Source of the DNA: Rhododendron vialii
Taxonomy: Eukaryota; Streptophyta; Magnoliopsida; Ericales; Ericaceae
Direction: 5' to 3'
Assembly (NCBI RefSeq): GCF_030253575.1
Contig: NC_080561.1
Location: 28,742,564-28,806,563 of the forward strand
Length of the DNA stretch: 64,000 bases
Position 1 is the stretch's first letter, and every line of letters starts with the position of its first letter. Shown one piece after another: positions 1 to 10,930 of this stretch. Below the pieces are notes generated by a model. It did no database searches. It was given only the letters and a program-made list of their open reading frames with translations, and was not told where the DNA came from. A program made the position numbers and the translations under genes.

Positions 1-302
1 GATTAGTATCATAATTTATCTCTCCATTCATTATCCAAAAACCAAACGCAAAAATTTTCAAATCTCCATGCAAACAAGGCAATGAAGGCATTAATTTTAA
101 ATGGGTTGTAGTATAAAAAAAATTAATGGGTTGCAAATAGAACCACCCAAATTCAAAACCTTAGCAACAGCTAATGGGTCCAGTTTTTTTTTTAAAAAAT
201 AAAAACCTAAATAAGGTCACTTTTAACATTTGGAAATTTTATTTTATTTTATTTATTTTTGCTTGGACTGTTGGAGAGACTCAACGGACTCTCTATTTCT
301 AC

Positions 303-310
303 TATTTATA
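303..310 (+). promoter_or_regulatory. TATA-like box of the first gene
   Basis: The sequence TATTTATA lies 68 bases upstream of the ATG at 378. Its position favours that ATG over the earlier in-frame ATG at 174, which lies upstream of the box. This is inferred from position only. Confidence 0.45.
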
Positions 311-377
311 CCTCCTCGCAACGGTCACCAATTCATCTCTCTTCAAGTCTTCTTGGTCATCCATCCAACAGAGGCAA

Positions 378-1109
378 ATGCACAAAACCCTCCATTTAGA
401 ATCCGATTTTCTTGTTTCATTCAGTTCAAATGGTAAAGTCTTCATTCCTCTTTACAACACCTTCTCTCCCATCAAACCCTCTTTTTCACCCTTACCCTCC
501 AAAATCCCTATCCGCAACTCTGCTCTTTCATTCTCAATTCGCAACCAAATCCAGATCCCAGACCTCATCACATGTGCAAGAAACAGAAAAAGGAGAATTG
601 TGTACCGAAGACCAACGAAATGGGTACTAAAATCCCTCTGTTTCGTTGCGTCCAATCTCAACATCTTACCCGAGCCCTTGGCGTTGGCGATTAGTGAGTT
701 CGCCGGAGGAAGCGGAGGGGGAATTGGGTTTCCGAGGGGTTTCGGAGCGGGAGGGTTTGATGGGTGGTGGAGGAGGAAGGGGAGGAGCAAGTTAGGGTTT
801 CTTGGGTTTGTGATGGTTTGTGGTATTGGAATGTGGTTGATTTTGGGGAAAGATTTTGATAGCTTTGCGTTTCTGAGAGTATTGGCATTGTCTTTGTTCG
901 GGGTTTCGATTAGAGGGTGGAGAAGAGGGTTTAAAGATTGGGTTTTAGGGTTTTGTTTTTGTGCTTCTTTGGTGGGTTTGGGGTTTAGAAGAGAGAGATT
1001 ACACAGTTTTTTTCATATCAAGAAACTGAATGGTTTTCTTGATCTCCAGAAATTGCAGAGTTTGGTTAAGGATTTTGGAGCAGTGGAGACTCTCGGAAGA
1101 AGGAAATGA
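378..1109 (+). CDS. predicted plastid-targeted small membrane protein
   Basis: This is a single open exon of 243 residues. The frame is open back to an ATG at 174, but I chose the ATG at 378 because a TATA-like box sits at 303-310 and the residues before it are low-complexity F/I/L/K sequence. The first ~65 residues are rich in S, P, N and basic residues with few acidic ones, as in a chloroplast transit peptide. A basic patch (R/K, residues 68-82) follows, then a glycine-rich stretch (110-127). Three hydrophobic segments lie near residues 139-156, 163-178 and 188-203, so the mature protein is probably membrane-bound. I do not recognise a named family. No intron is evident, and the stop is TGA at 1107-1109. 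No function is assigned. Confidence 0.6.
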   Translation: MHKTLHLESDFLVSFSSNGKVFIPLYNTFSPIKPSFSPLPSKIPIRNSALSFSIRNQIQIPDLITCARNRKRRIVYRRPTKWVLKSLCFVASNLNILPEPLALAISEFAGGSGGGIGFPRGFGAGGFDGWWRRKGRSKLGFLGFVMVCGIGMWLILGKDFDSFAFLRVLALSLFGVSIRGWRRGFKDWVLGFCFCASLVGLGFRRERLHSFFHIKKLNGFLDLQKLQSLVKDFGAVETLGRRK

Positions 1110-2119
1110 AGAAGAGCAATATAGGGGAAGTTCAATACAGTAAAAAGGTTTCATTGATTTCTTGCTTTCTAAATTTTTTCCATTTTGTTTTCTTTTATTG
1201 CAACAATATGATGCAGTTGAAAAAAACTAGATTTCATAGGTTCTGATTGTGGTAGACTGGTAAATTTGTTCATCCTTTTTGCATTGAATCTATATGAATT
1301 TGTTACAATCATGTCTTGGAAGCCGGCATCAGAGTACACGGTTTCGCTTTCGTATCCGAGTTATGATCTGATCTTTGAATGTCATTCTCCAATTCTGTCA
1401 ATTTGTGCATTGTCAATATTATCTGCCTATCTTTTTTTGTAACTCTGTTATTGTTGTGTCGTGAACTAGTATATCTTACTACCGAAGCCTGTCATACAGA
1501 AAGTGGTGAACTCTGTCCCGGGCATCTTCCTGTCCTTTTTGAATGGGATTGAGAAAATTTTTGGTGATCCTACAAAAACTCAGCTTAGATATCTCCAAAC
1601 AAAAGGTTTTAGAAAAAAACTTAACACTGTTGTGACCTATTAGTCTTCCCGCCTATCCGCAGAATGACATTAAAGCAAGCAGAAAAGATAAAGGAAAATA
1701 GACCATTGAACGACCAACAAAAATAACCAAGATTTCAGTTGGGACTCTGGAGGGGGCTGGAACTGTGAACATGGAATTCGGCTAGTAAACTTCAATCCTT
1801 CCGGGCACCATCCCATTGCACATTTACCTTTTTGTCATACAATAGTAACTACAATCACTGTGTTTTACGTTATCTAGTTTCCACATTAATGAGTTCACAA
1901 TATGGACCGTTTGATTTTATTAAGACTTAAATGATCAGATTGGAGAGGTTTGATGAATGTGACGAAGCGATAATAATTTGAAAATATGTAGCTAAGCAAT
2001 AAATTTTCGATATGATCAATTTTCTATTCCAATTTGATCAAATGACATTATATTATAGATCATTATGGTGATGGTTAGAACACTTGGGACATTCAGTGGC
2101 GTAGGATATAAGGGGTGTT
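1110..2119. other. intergenic, no gene seen
   Basis: This AT-rich stretch follows the first gene. Its first few hundred bases are probably 3' UTR. I see no coding frame with family resemblance, RNA gene or bounded element. Confidence 0.5.
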
Positions 2120-2295
2120 ACTAGAGATTAGTGTGATATTCTCTGTTCCAATGGCCAGCGTCAGAGTGACTAAATGATTGATCTAACAGTTAGGTGTAAT
2201 TAAAGAAACTAGAGATTAGTGCGATATTCTCGGTTCCAATGGCCAGCGTCAGAGTGACTAAATGATTGATCTAACAGTTAGGTGTAATTAAAGAA
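2120..2295. repeat. tandem duplication, two 88-bp units
   Basis: Two adjacent copies (2120-2207 and 2208-2295) each begin ACTAGAGATTAGTG and end TTAATTAAAGAA-like. They differ at only a few bases, so the duplication is recent. The unit is not coding. Confidence 0.9.
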
Positions 2296-2478
2296 ACTAA
2301 ATGAATTTCATCATCTGCACAATGAAATCCCTATGTTCAGTTTGATTAATCTAGCTAATAATAAAATTGGACTGTTAGATTTGATTGATTTGATCGACTA
2401 GATCTTTTGATTTGATTACCATAACATAGCATAACGATTGAATCTCTCGATTAATATGGTTCACTCACAAATTTGGAT

Positions 2479-2540
2479 TTCATTCACAAGCATGAGTGCT
2501 AGCTGTTTGATTAGTTTTCATTCACAAGCATGAGTGCTAG
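2479..2540. repeat. short direct repeat, 24 bp twice
   Basis: The string TTCATTCACAAGCATGAGTG followed by CTAG occurs at 2479-2502 and again at 2517-2540, separated by 14 bases. It is a small local duplication in non-coding DNA. Confidence 0.85.
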
Positions 2541-3879
2541 AAGAATTTGAAACCATATGCCAGAGAGCGTTTCCTAAATGTTTCTCTTTCTTACCAAATC
2601 AAACAAGTTCCTAATTCCTTGTTTTGTTTCACTATACCTCTTGATATCATTATCCAAATCATGAATAAATATGCAGAGCATGCAATTAATTTGTGGGAAA
2701 TTACATACATGCATACGAAATTAAATAGGAATATTTAAATATCCATCCTTTTTATCCATGCCATGTAAGAATTCATCCCGCTCTTTTTTCATGCTTATGT
2801 TTTCATCCTCTTAGTGTGTGAAATACCCTTGTTACCCCTTTGCTTGTTTGATTCCTAAATTAAAGGGATTCAAATGAATACCACAGTCCTAGATAAATCT
2901 TCTTGACTCCTAAATTAAAGGGATTCGGTTTCATATCACAATCCTCCAATTAAGTGAGAAACAATAGGATGATTTCAAATTTTCGAATGTGTAGATCACC
3001 AAATCCCAATGATTTCTACCTTCCTTCTTGATAAACCGTCTTTTTGCATTTTAAATTTTTTACATTCGTCTTAGTCCTTCTCCATCCTTTTTCCGCAATG
3101 GCCATCTTTGCATGATAAGTTGACCACATCTTTACATTTTTTCTTCATTCTTCAAGTTGGCCAACCGGACAACAAAAAATCATATTTTTCATTGATCTTA
3201 TTACACGGAACATGTCTAAATTACCATAAAAAAAAGAAAAGAAATAAGATGACATACTCAAACCGTTACATGGTTAAATAGTTAAGTTACCATGACGATT
3301 ACAACGTGAACACGATAAATATCCCATGATTCGAACAAATATTTCATGGTAAACGGTTCAAATATGGTTAAATTACCATCAAAACAGGTTATCATGATCC
3401 ATTCATGGTTAAATTACCATGTCGATTTCAACATTTCATGACGATTCATATACCGATAGGAACCCAACTTCCAAAAAAATCCATATCCCTTGTTGCTCCT
3501 CTAACTATCAGAAACCCATCACGGGGTATTGTCTTTGGTCAAATCCACTTTTGATTGTCAAATATTACGATCAATAGAAGGGCTAGAAGGTGGATCAAAA
3601 AAAATAAAAATAGAAGCGCTAGGAGATGGATGAGAAAATAGTGGCTACTCAAATCCCCTATTCAACTGTTCCAACAAATATCCAAAATCAAATTACTGTT
3701 GTTATAGATTTACAACAATAGAAACCAACCTCTGTGAACTCTTCGAAACACATCATTGGCGGCATCCATGGTAGAAGGAAACCCATCAACAAATGTACCA
3801 GTACAACACGAAAAGATAGGGAACCCGACAAATCTGTGATTCGGACGTTTGACATCGCCGTGGAGGAGGTGGACCACCG
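2541..3879. other. intergenic, no gene seen
   Basis: This is AT-rich sequence with minor repeats: CTAAATTAAAGGGATTC occurs twice about 57 bp apart near 2853 and 2910, and the near-palindrome TGGTTAAATTACCA recurs between 3260 and 3430. I found no supported gene. Confidence 0.5.
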
Positions 3880-4014
3880 ATCCACTCCCGGTTCGGCAAC
3901 AAGTGGGCCACCATCGCCAGGTTCCACAACGGCCTATCGAACAACATGATCAAGAATCACTGGAACTCCGTGCTCAAGCGGAAGCACGCGATGGCGGCGA
4001 TCAACGGTGTCAAG
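3880..4014 (+). pseudogene. R2R3-MYB fragment (R3 repeat)
   Basis: Reading from 3880 gives IHSRFGNKWATIARF, then HNGLSNNMIKNHWNSVLKRK. This matches the second half of a plant MYB R3 repeat, including the conserved W of GNKW and the NHWNS helix, as in subgroup-22 type MYBs. The R2 repeat and N-terminus are absent, and the frame degenerates after about residue 45. The fragment is much more GC-rich than its surroundings, which suits a relic of a retroposed or transduplicated MYB exon. It sits just before a CT/TA microsatellite. Confidence 0.75.
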
Positions 4015-4243
4015 GAGCGCGGCGGTCGGAGAGGCCGCTCTCTCCAAAATCTGCAAATATGGAAATGGGATTTGGGGGGTGGGGGATGTTGTTTAATGCT
4101 TTTCCCAAAATTTATGGGATGTGTTGGGTTGATAATCTTGGGATCCAAATTTTCCAGAATTGAACGTAAATCGTGGGACGGAAATCGTGATAATCTCACG
4201 AGGACGAAAGGGATTAAGATTTCGTCCCTAATTTCAACGCGCT

Positions 4244-4244
4244 A

Positions 4245-4308
<64 letters not shown>
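4244..4308. repeat. compound microsatellite (CT)n(TA)n
   Basis: A run of CT dinucleotides passes directly into TA dinucleotides. It separates the MYB relic from a 42-bp tandem duplication. Confidence 0.95.
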
Positions 4309-4312
<4 letters not shown>

Positions 4313-4391
4313 GAGGATGAAATCATAATTAGTTCAAAACGGGAGGACTAGTACGAGGATGAAATCATAATTAGTTCAAAACGGGAGGACG
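4308..4391. repeat. tandem duplication, two 42-bp units
   Basis: Units at 4308-4349 and 4350-4391 both begin AGTACGAGGATGAAATCATA and are essentially identical. Nearby copies of GGACGAAA and TTTCGTCC in opposite orientation (4200-4230) suggest a decayed fold-back element here. Confidence 0.85.
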
Positions 4392-4638
4392 AAATCTTAA
4401 CTCTGTTAGGCTTCTAGGATGAATAATAAGCCTCCCAATTAAATATGCACAATGACTATTTGAAAACCCAAAACAATATATAGGAGAGCACTTTCATCTT
4501 CTTTTTTAATTCTTCTTAACGTACATGATTAACAAACCAGCCTGCACAATTTGGGTTTGGCCTTTCTGACTAAATGATTGCACTTCAAAGCTTCTAACCA
4601 TCCTTTGTAAAGTCGATTCCTGCAGCCACTCTTAGAAG

Positions 4639-7600
4639 CTATTCTCGAGACGTTCCTTCACCGGCGAGTCGCATCCTCCTGCCTTGGATACCTACTCCAA
4701 GAAATACTTCTTTAATTTTCATTAATCCAACGAACACGTCCTTGACGTTCATCCTTTTGCCAGGTGATTCTGCAAAACATGCAATCCCAATCCTCACAAG
4801 GGAAATTACGCATTCTCTTATTTTGGATTGTCTAATGATTTCATTCCGATCTTCGTTGTCAACTTCAATAGGTTCTTCTAGTAGCATGCGCGGATCCACA
4901 ACCTCCATCACTCTCTCTGGAAATGCCAACTTACAGAATTCATGAAGGCTTTGTCCATTTGTAAAAGATTCATCTGTTGGTCTTTTTCCTGTCAGCATTT
5001 CCAATAAAAGGATTCCATAGCTATAAACATCTTCTTTCGATGTCCTCCCTCCAATTCCATATTCTAAAATTTAAGTAAGGAAACAAAAAAACAAAACAAA
5101 AAAAACAAAAAGTAAGGAAACATTAAGTTAGATTAACTTGAAGAAATGTAAGCTACTAGATACAAATTTCTGAAAGGGAAAAATGAGAAAGAATAATACA
5201 CTTAGTGACCTCCTTACCTGGGGCAACATATCCTACAGAACCTTTGATTGCAAGTGAACTTGTCTGTCCACAAGTGTTGTCACTGCTATTTATGCTGAGG
5301 AACTTGACCAGTCCAAAGTCTCCCACATATGCAGTCATGTCTTCATCAATTAGAATATTGCTTGGTTTTATATCACAATGGACAATTGGCGTTTCACAAC
5401 GGTGATGAAGGTATTCTAATGCACATACGACATCGATCGCTATACTTATCCTTTGGGTAAGGCTTAAGTTCCTTTTTTGGTGTGGTGTGTCTTCTCTTGG
5501 ATGCAACCAGTTCTCCAAACTTCCATTGGGAATGTACTCAAAAACCAGTGCTTTAAAATCATCACCTGCATGATTTACACTTGAGCAAACTGTTACAATC
5601 TTTAGAAGATTTCTGTGCCTTGTGTTCCTTAAAGCTTCACATTCAGCCATGAAGCTCTTGGAAGATCTGCTTTGTTCAAGATTGAGCACCTTGACTGCAA
5701 TTGGTTTTTCGCCTTCACGGAGAATTCCTTTGTACACGGTGCCAAACCTTCCAGCTCCAATTAAGTTTGATGAAGAGAATCCACCAGTAGCTTTAAGGAG
5801 CTGATCATATGAAACCCTTAAGAAATCCTTTCCAACGACTTGTTGGGTGAGAGATTTATTTTTCTGTTTTCTCTTCCTTAGAGAAACAGCCAAAAGTAGC
5901 ACCAGCGAAAGACATGGGAAAATACAGGCAATTGGGACAATAATTTTGAACCCAAGGCGATTCCCCTTCTTCCTGGACTTTGGGCAAGTAGGTAATTGCA
6001 TTTCTGCGATGCCTCCACAAAGCCCTTCATTTCCAACAAGTGATAGGGTACTCAAGTTTCCGAAGACACCATGTGAGGGCACCTCCCTGGACAGGTTGTT
6101 AAAGGACAAGTTGAGTCTTTTCAAAATCCTAAGGGCTGCTAGACCTTCTGGAATTTGGCCGGACAAGTTATTACGCGATAGATCTAGAATTTGAATTCCT
6201 CTCAGGGAGCTAAAAGTGGGAGGAATACTACCCTGAAACATGTTACCCTCTAGAAGAAGGCTTTCTAATTTCAAGCAATTTCCAAGACTACTAGGAATAG
6301 GTCCAGACAACTTGTTGTCCGCAACATTTAGTTCCCCGAGATTGATCAGTTTACCGATTTCGAGTGGCAGGGCACCCATAAACAAGTTATGAGCCAAGTC
6401 CATGAAAGTTAAAGTGGAGAAAAGGCCAACTGTTTTGGGTATGGGACCGGTAAAGAAATTATGTGAAAGATTCAAGATTTGCAAGCCCAGGATGATTTCA
6501 ATACTTGAAGGTATGGTTCCATTCAAGTTGTTCTCAGCCAGGAGCAGCTCCAGTATTTGGGTGAGATTTCCAATGCTTGCTGGGATGGGCCCAGACAGTA
6601 TATTTCTTCCCAAATATCGTCCTTGCAGCTTTCTAAGCTTCCCTATTTCAAAGGGAATGACATCCGAAAAAAAGTTTTGTTCCAAACCAATTTTAGCTAA
6701 CTCATTCAAGTTGGAAATTCCCTCAGGGATAGTTCCAACCAGTTGGTTCCGTCCTGCCAATAACTCTTCGAGGTTACTCGATAGATTGGCAGTGGAAGGG
6801 GTAAAACACCACCAAAACTGTTTTCATAGAAACCCAAGTAGCTTGCTGCAGTTAATTAATGAATTGATGAAACTCAAGTCACTAGCACCCCCGGACCCTA
6901 AATTGTTTTTACCCAAATTTAGCCACAGTAGATCCTTCATCTTTCTGCCTAGGTCAAAGGGAACTGACCCGGAAAGGTTGTTTATTGATAGATCAAGCAA
7001 TTCCATTCTAGATGCATTCGAAATAGAAACTGGAATGGGTCCCCAAAATTGGTTTTGCCAAATGTCTATCCTTCGCAGGTTTGGGAGTGTGATACCAATA
7101 TCTTGGGGTAAACTTCCTGTAAGTTGGTTATCTGGAATGACTAGGGACGTGAGAGTTGAGATATTATAAAGTTGGGGAGGGACAGTTCCTGACACATAAT
7201 TCCCTCCAATGCCGAATACCTCAAGGTTGGGAAGCAGGCAGATGGAATGCGGAATAGTTCCTGTGATATTATTCGCTCCCAAATCCAGCGCTAGGAGGAG
7301 AGAGAGGTTGCCGAGAGATGGTGGAATCCCTCCGATGAGGTGGTTGGAGAAAAGGTAAAGATCAGTGAGCTTGGAGAGAGAACCAAAGGTGGCTGAACTT
7401 TTCCAACTAAGTCATTAAACGTTAAATCAACGTAACTGAGGTAGTTTGACAAATTAGTCGGAATTTCCCCTTGGAGAGAATTGGTACTTAAATTCAGATG
7501 TTGCAGCCTGAACAAGCGACCGAGCTCCACGGGGATTTTTCCTTGGAATATATTGTCCTGGAGGTAAAGGGATCTGAGGAAAGAGAGGTTTCCCAAGAAA

Positions 7601-7914
7601 GGTGACATGCCTCCCCTCAAATTTTTGCCCCTCAAATCCAGAGCCACTACTCTCTGATGCTTGCGACTGCACGTCACTCAATCCCATTTGCAGAGATTGA
7701 GAGAATTGTTCGAGGAACTTAACGAGCCAAGTGGATCCTCGGCTATAAGTTCCTTGAATGAAAGCAATGCTAGTTGATCCGTTTCGTTGCTCAATCTGCT
7801 AGCTACTACGTTTGGGGCAGTGGTGAAAAATATCACCAAGCTGAGTAGCTTGATCTTGTGAATTACTAGAGATGACGAGATCGACGTCATCAACTTTAGC
7901 ATTCTAAACAACAA
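4639..7914 (-). pseudogene. LRR receptor-like kinase, subfamily XII (EFR/Xa21 type), disrupted
   Basis: Read from 7914 down, the locus has a signal peptide, an N-terminal LRR cap, many plant-type LRRs (LxGxIP), a transmembrane segment (IIVPIACIFPCLSLVLLLAV), then a kinase domain. The kinase has a glycine loop (GAGRFGTVYKG), the VAIK-type lysine (IAVKVL), HCDIKPSN and DFG. HCD in place of HRD makes it a non-RD kinase, typical of immune receptors that sense microbial patterns. One intron (5217-5064, GT-AG, phase 1) splits the kinase after GYVAP; exon 2 (5063-4639) resumes EYGIGGRTSKED. This intron position is usual for the subfamily. The ectodomain is broken: TGA at 7678-7680 replaces the Gly codon of WDGVTC, one base is missing near 7392-7397, and two compensating indels lie near 6795 and 6830. 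Everything from about 6760 to the end is intact. Base-calling errors could explain the indels, less easily the TGA. Confidence 0.9.
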
Positions 7915-7974
7915 CAGGAGATTTGAATGAAGAAGAAGAAGAATGTTGCTCCCTTAAAGGCATGCCAATACTGC

Positions 7975-7982
7975 AATTTATA
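7975..7982 (-). promoter_or_regulatory. TATA box of the LRR receptor kinase
   Basis: TATAAATT on the minus strand lies about 61-68 bases upstream of the ATG at 7914. It is well placed for a transcription start about 30 bases before the coding region. Confidence 0.5.
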
Positions 7983-8532
7983 GTCTCCTCACTTTTTGCT
8001 TTTTACTTTTAGTTTTATTATTACTGAGTGTTATTGGTATTACCATCTTGTTTTTTTGGCAAGCATATGCCATGATTACGGGAACTACATTTATTTTAAG
8101 TATTGTCAACCGCATTGATATTGGTTTCACGAGAAATGTGGACACCGCAACGTACTTTTATGGTTTTTATTTTTTCCAACTCCGTATATCTGGGCCAGCT
8201 CGCGTACCTTGATGAATCCCTGGCGACCGCTTTCATCATACACTAGCGGAGGGTCCAATTAAAGTCAGAATAAAGCTACGAAGTGATTAAGATTAGACCG
8301 TCCACACCTACGCGAGGAGCCTGGTCCTATCTTTAGTCTTGCTGCTCTAGCTCACACTGAACCAGTGAGTACTTGACCCTGATTTTCTAGAGATGACTCT
8401 TCTTTCCAGTGACCTTTCATTTTCCTGGAAAATGAGATTGGGAGGGGCCATGCTATGAGAGACCTTAATTTTCCAGTTTCTTTGGCATTATGATGTTGAC
8501 ATGTGTAAGTTTCATGTTCTATTTTTTTGTTG
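7983..8532. other. promoter side of the receptor kinase, no gene seen
   Basis: This is AT-rich upstream sequence of the minus-strand kinase locus. I see no coding frame or bounded repeat. Confidence 0.4.
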
Positions 8533-8674
8533 TTGCCAATATTGTATACATCAGTGGAGATTAGAGGAGTGTTGGTATGTTAGTCAATAAAGGTCCAGAG
8601 GTTGTCTTGCCAATATTGTATACATCAATGGAGATTAGCGGAGTGTTGGTATGTTAGTCAATAAAGGTCCAGAG
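8533..8674. repeat. tandem duplication, period 74 bp
   Basis: Copies begin TTGCCAATATTGTATACATC at 8533 and 8607 and end at AAAGGTCCAGAG. They differ at only a few positions. Confidence 0.9.
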
Positions 8675-9279
8675 ACTGTCCATAGCCCTGAACCCCAAAT
8701 TCGCCTTGAGTTGGCAAATTCTGCAAGATCCCATGTTACAAGTTTCCATTTACCTTGACAAAATTACCACTAGTTCATTTTTTAATGTGAAATTGACCCA
8801 GAACGCATTGTTGACTCCAAAAAGACAATCATTTTATTTTGTATACTTTTTTAGGGTGTCGTTGTTGTATCATGGTGGAAGACTTATTCCTCCCCTTCTA
8901 TTGGGGGATTTCTAAACTCTAGGAAGACTCTTAAAAATTTAAAAGACACCTAGAAATTAAAAAAGGAACATAAAAACATTTCTAGAGGAATTAAAGACGC
9001 CATGAGAAACGCAAAAGACTAACTCGATACTTGTTACGAGAAAACAAACTATTATTGCTTCATAAAGAAAACAACAGAGCTCCGTGACAATAATAATTTG
9101 ATTGCAACCTTGACTGGGGAAATTCATGAAAAGCCTACTTTAAGTTTTTGTTCAATTTATTAGCTCTTTCTTGTCGAAATTCATCTTTTCCCTGATGTGG
9201 TGGCTTCAAAGACTTTTAAACAGTGGTTAATTTTTGCTAGGTCGCTGCCTATATTTATTATTAGTAGATCTAATCAAGA
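8675..9279. other. intergenic with a partial repeat copy
   Basis: No gene is seen. The stretch 8820-8890 (TTTTAGGGTGTC, then TATCATGGTGGAAGACT) resembles part of the longer dispersed repeat at 9541-9605 and 16920-16985, so it is probably a third, fragmentary copy. Confidence 0.5.
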
Positions 9280-10233
9280 AGTATTTATGGGCTGATGTGT
9301 TAATTTTTCCATGGCTGGCTGCATAACCTAGGGTACACAGAGACGGAGGGTCCGTGTAGAATTTAAACTCCTTTCGTGGGCAGAACTATTCCTGATGGAA
9401 AAGTTTGGTTGATTGCAATAGAATCCTCTCTCTCATATGGTGGCCATGGCTTGACTAGGGAAAAAAATGCAAAAATTTGTTGAAGGATTTGGAAAAACTC
9501 CAACCCTTCAAGAGGGTTGAGTGTTAATTCTACATCAATCATTTTCTTTTGTAGACTTTTCTAGGGTGTCAGCAGTGATGTGTTGTATCATGGTGGAAGA
9601 CTCTATCCCACGGTTCCCACCCGTGTAGGACACGGGGACTCGGCTAAAAATTTGGGGGATACGACGGGAGACAGGCAGGGTTTAAATATTTAATTTTGTT
9701 AAATTTTTTTGGGATAGAAGAGTATTACTTCAACTATTTTTGGGTAAGACTTTAATATGCTGCTGCTTCTTTTTCTTTTTTGTGTGTACTTCAAAATAAA
9801 TATTTTGAAGCTACATGCTTCCACATATTACTATGTTTCCATAGGTATAAAATAAATATTACTCCATTTATTTGTTTTTGCTGTGACCGTGTCACTATTT
9901 TAAAAAAAAATTCGTGTCCCCTGTTTGTGTTCGTGTTGGTACCTGTATATCCATATATTGGAATTCGGATTTAATTTGAGTGGTTGAAGCATAATATATG
10001 CCCAGATGGGCCTGTCTTTTCGACATTAGTCATTTGTGGACATGATTTTCTCCATTATCTTATCTCAGGTCTTCCCATTAGTCTTTTTCCCCAAGTCTTT
10101 CCCAATTTACTAGGAAACGTTTGCTTGATTGCTATAGAATCATCTATCTTGCTTGACCTCTTCATTATGTATCCTAGAGAGTAAGCTTTGATTGCTTGTG
10201 ACAACTGACAAATCCCTTTTAGAAACTCTTTCC
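9280..10233. repeat. dispersed direct repeat, copy A (~950 bp)
   Basis: This stretch aligns along its length with 16665-17702 in the same orientation. Shared blocks include GGCTGATGTGTTAATTTT, AAGTTTGGTTGATTGCAATA, ATTCTACATCAATCATTTTC and GGAAACGTTTGCTTGATTGC. Similarity is clearly above 80 percent, and higher in the last 230 bases. I see no terminal repeats or target duplication. Short open frames inside it are present in both copies but resemble no known protein. The two copies bracket the TIR-NBS-LRR gene. Confidence 0.85.
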
Positions 10234-10446
10234 AAAATAAACAGTAAAAGGTATTAACAGGGATTCTGAAGAAGAAGAAACTGATAATGAAAGAATGAAC
10301 AAGGCAAAAAGAGAGGAAAAAAAAAAGGGTTCTGCTTTGCATGCCTTTGATTTGGAGAACTAATACAGTGCAATAGCCAAAGGAAAATAGAATTATTAGC
10401 CTTGCCTTAGTGTAAGCGTTGGGTCAGTTAAACACGATGGAGAAAA

Positions 10447-10544
10447 CTTTCATTTTGGCACAGTGACTCTTGGTTCAGCTGGATACTCATTTCTCCTTTC
10501 ATTTTGGCACAGTGACTCTTGGTTCAGCTGGATACTCATACCAT
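10447..10544. repeat. tandem duplication, two 49-bp units
   Basis: Units starting CTTTCATTTTGGCACAGTGA at 10447 and 10496 are nearly identical. The duplication is non-coding. Confidence 0.9.
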
Positions 10545-10686
10545 TCTGTTGCTGAACACGTAATTTTCAAGAACATCCGAAAACGTAATTTTCATAAACA
10601 CGTGACGTCATTCTCAGAAACTTGAAGAAGAGAACTCAAAACTTCGCCGTTTGGTGCAGCATAATACAATTCTGAAATTTATACTG

Positions 10687-10918
10687 CATCCACAACTACA
10701 GAGACTTGTGGAGCTAAAAGCTGATGACTGTGGGGTTTACATTCTCATGTCAAACATCTATGCTGAAGCTGGGATGTGGGAGGATGTGCTGAGGATATGA
10801 AAACTGATAAGGGAAAGAAATAAAAGGAAACTGCAAGAAGTGTGATAGAAGTTGGTGGTAACATTGCAGAGTTTATTTGTCGTAAGAAGGACCACATTCG
10901 AGGTGGGGAAATAGAAAG
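10687..10918 (+). pseudogene. PPR protein relic (C-terminal E motif)
   Basis: From 10687 the translation reads HPQLQRLVELKADDCGVYIL, then MSNIYAEAGMWEDVLRI, followed by a TGA where an Arg codon is expected, then KLIRERN. A shifted frame continues SVIEVGGNIAEFICRKKDHI. The series LxxDDxGxYxLxSNIYAEAGxWxDVxRIRKLxxER, then SxIEVxGxxxEF, is the hallmark E/E+ end of plant PPR proteins, which act in organelle RNA processing. Only this C-terminal part is recognisable, with at least one stop and one frameshift, so it is a dead fragment. Confidence 0.8.
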
Positions 10919-10930
10919 AGCCATTTGGTG

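Noticed and set aside
452-888. Open frames on the minus strand across the first gene
   Set aside because: They overlap the plus-strand frame that has the transit-peptide and membrane features. Their composition is P/S-rich antisense of a G-rich region, without family resemblance.
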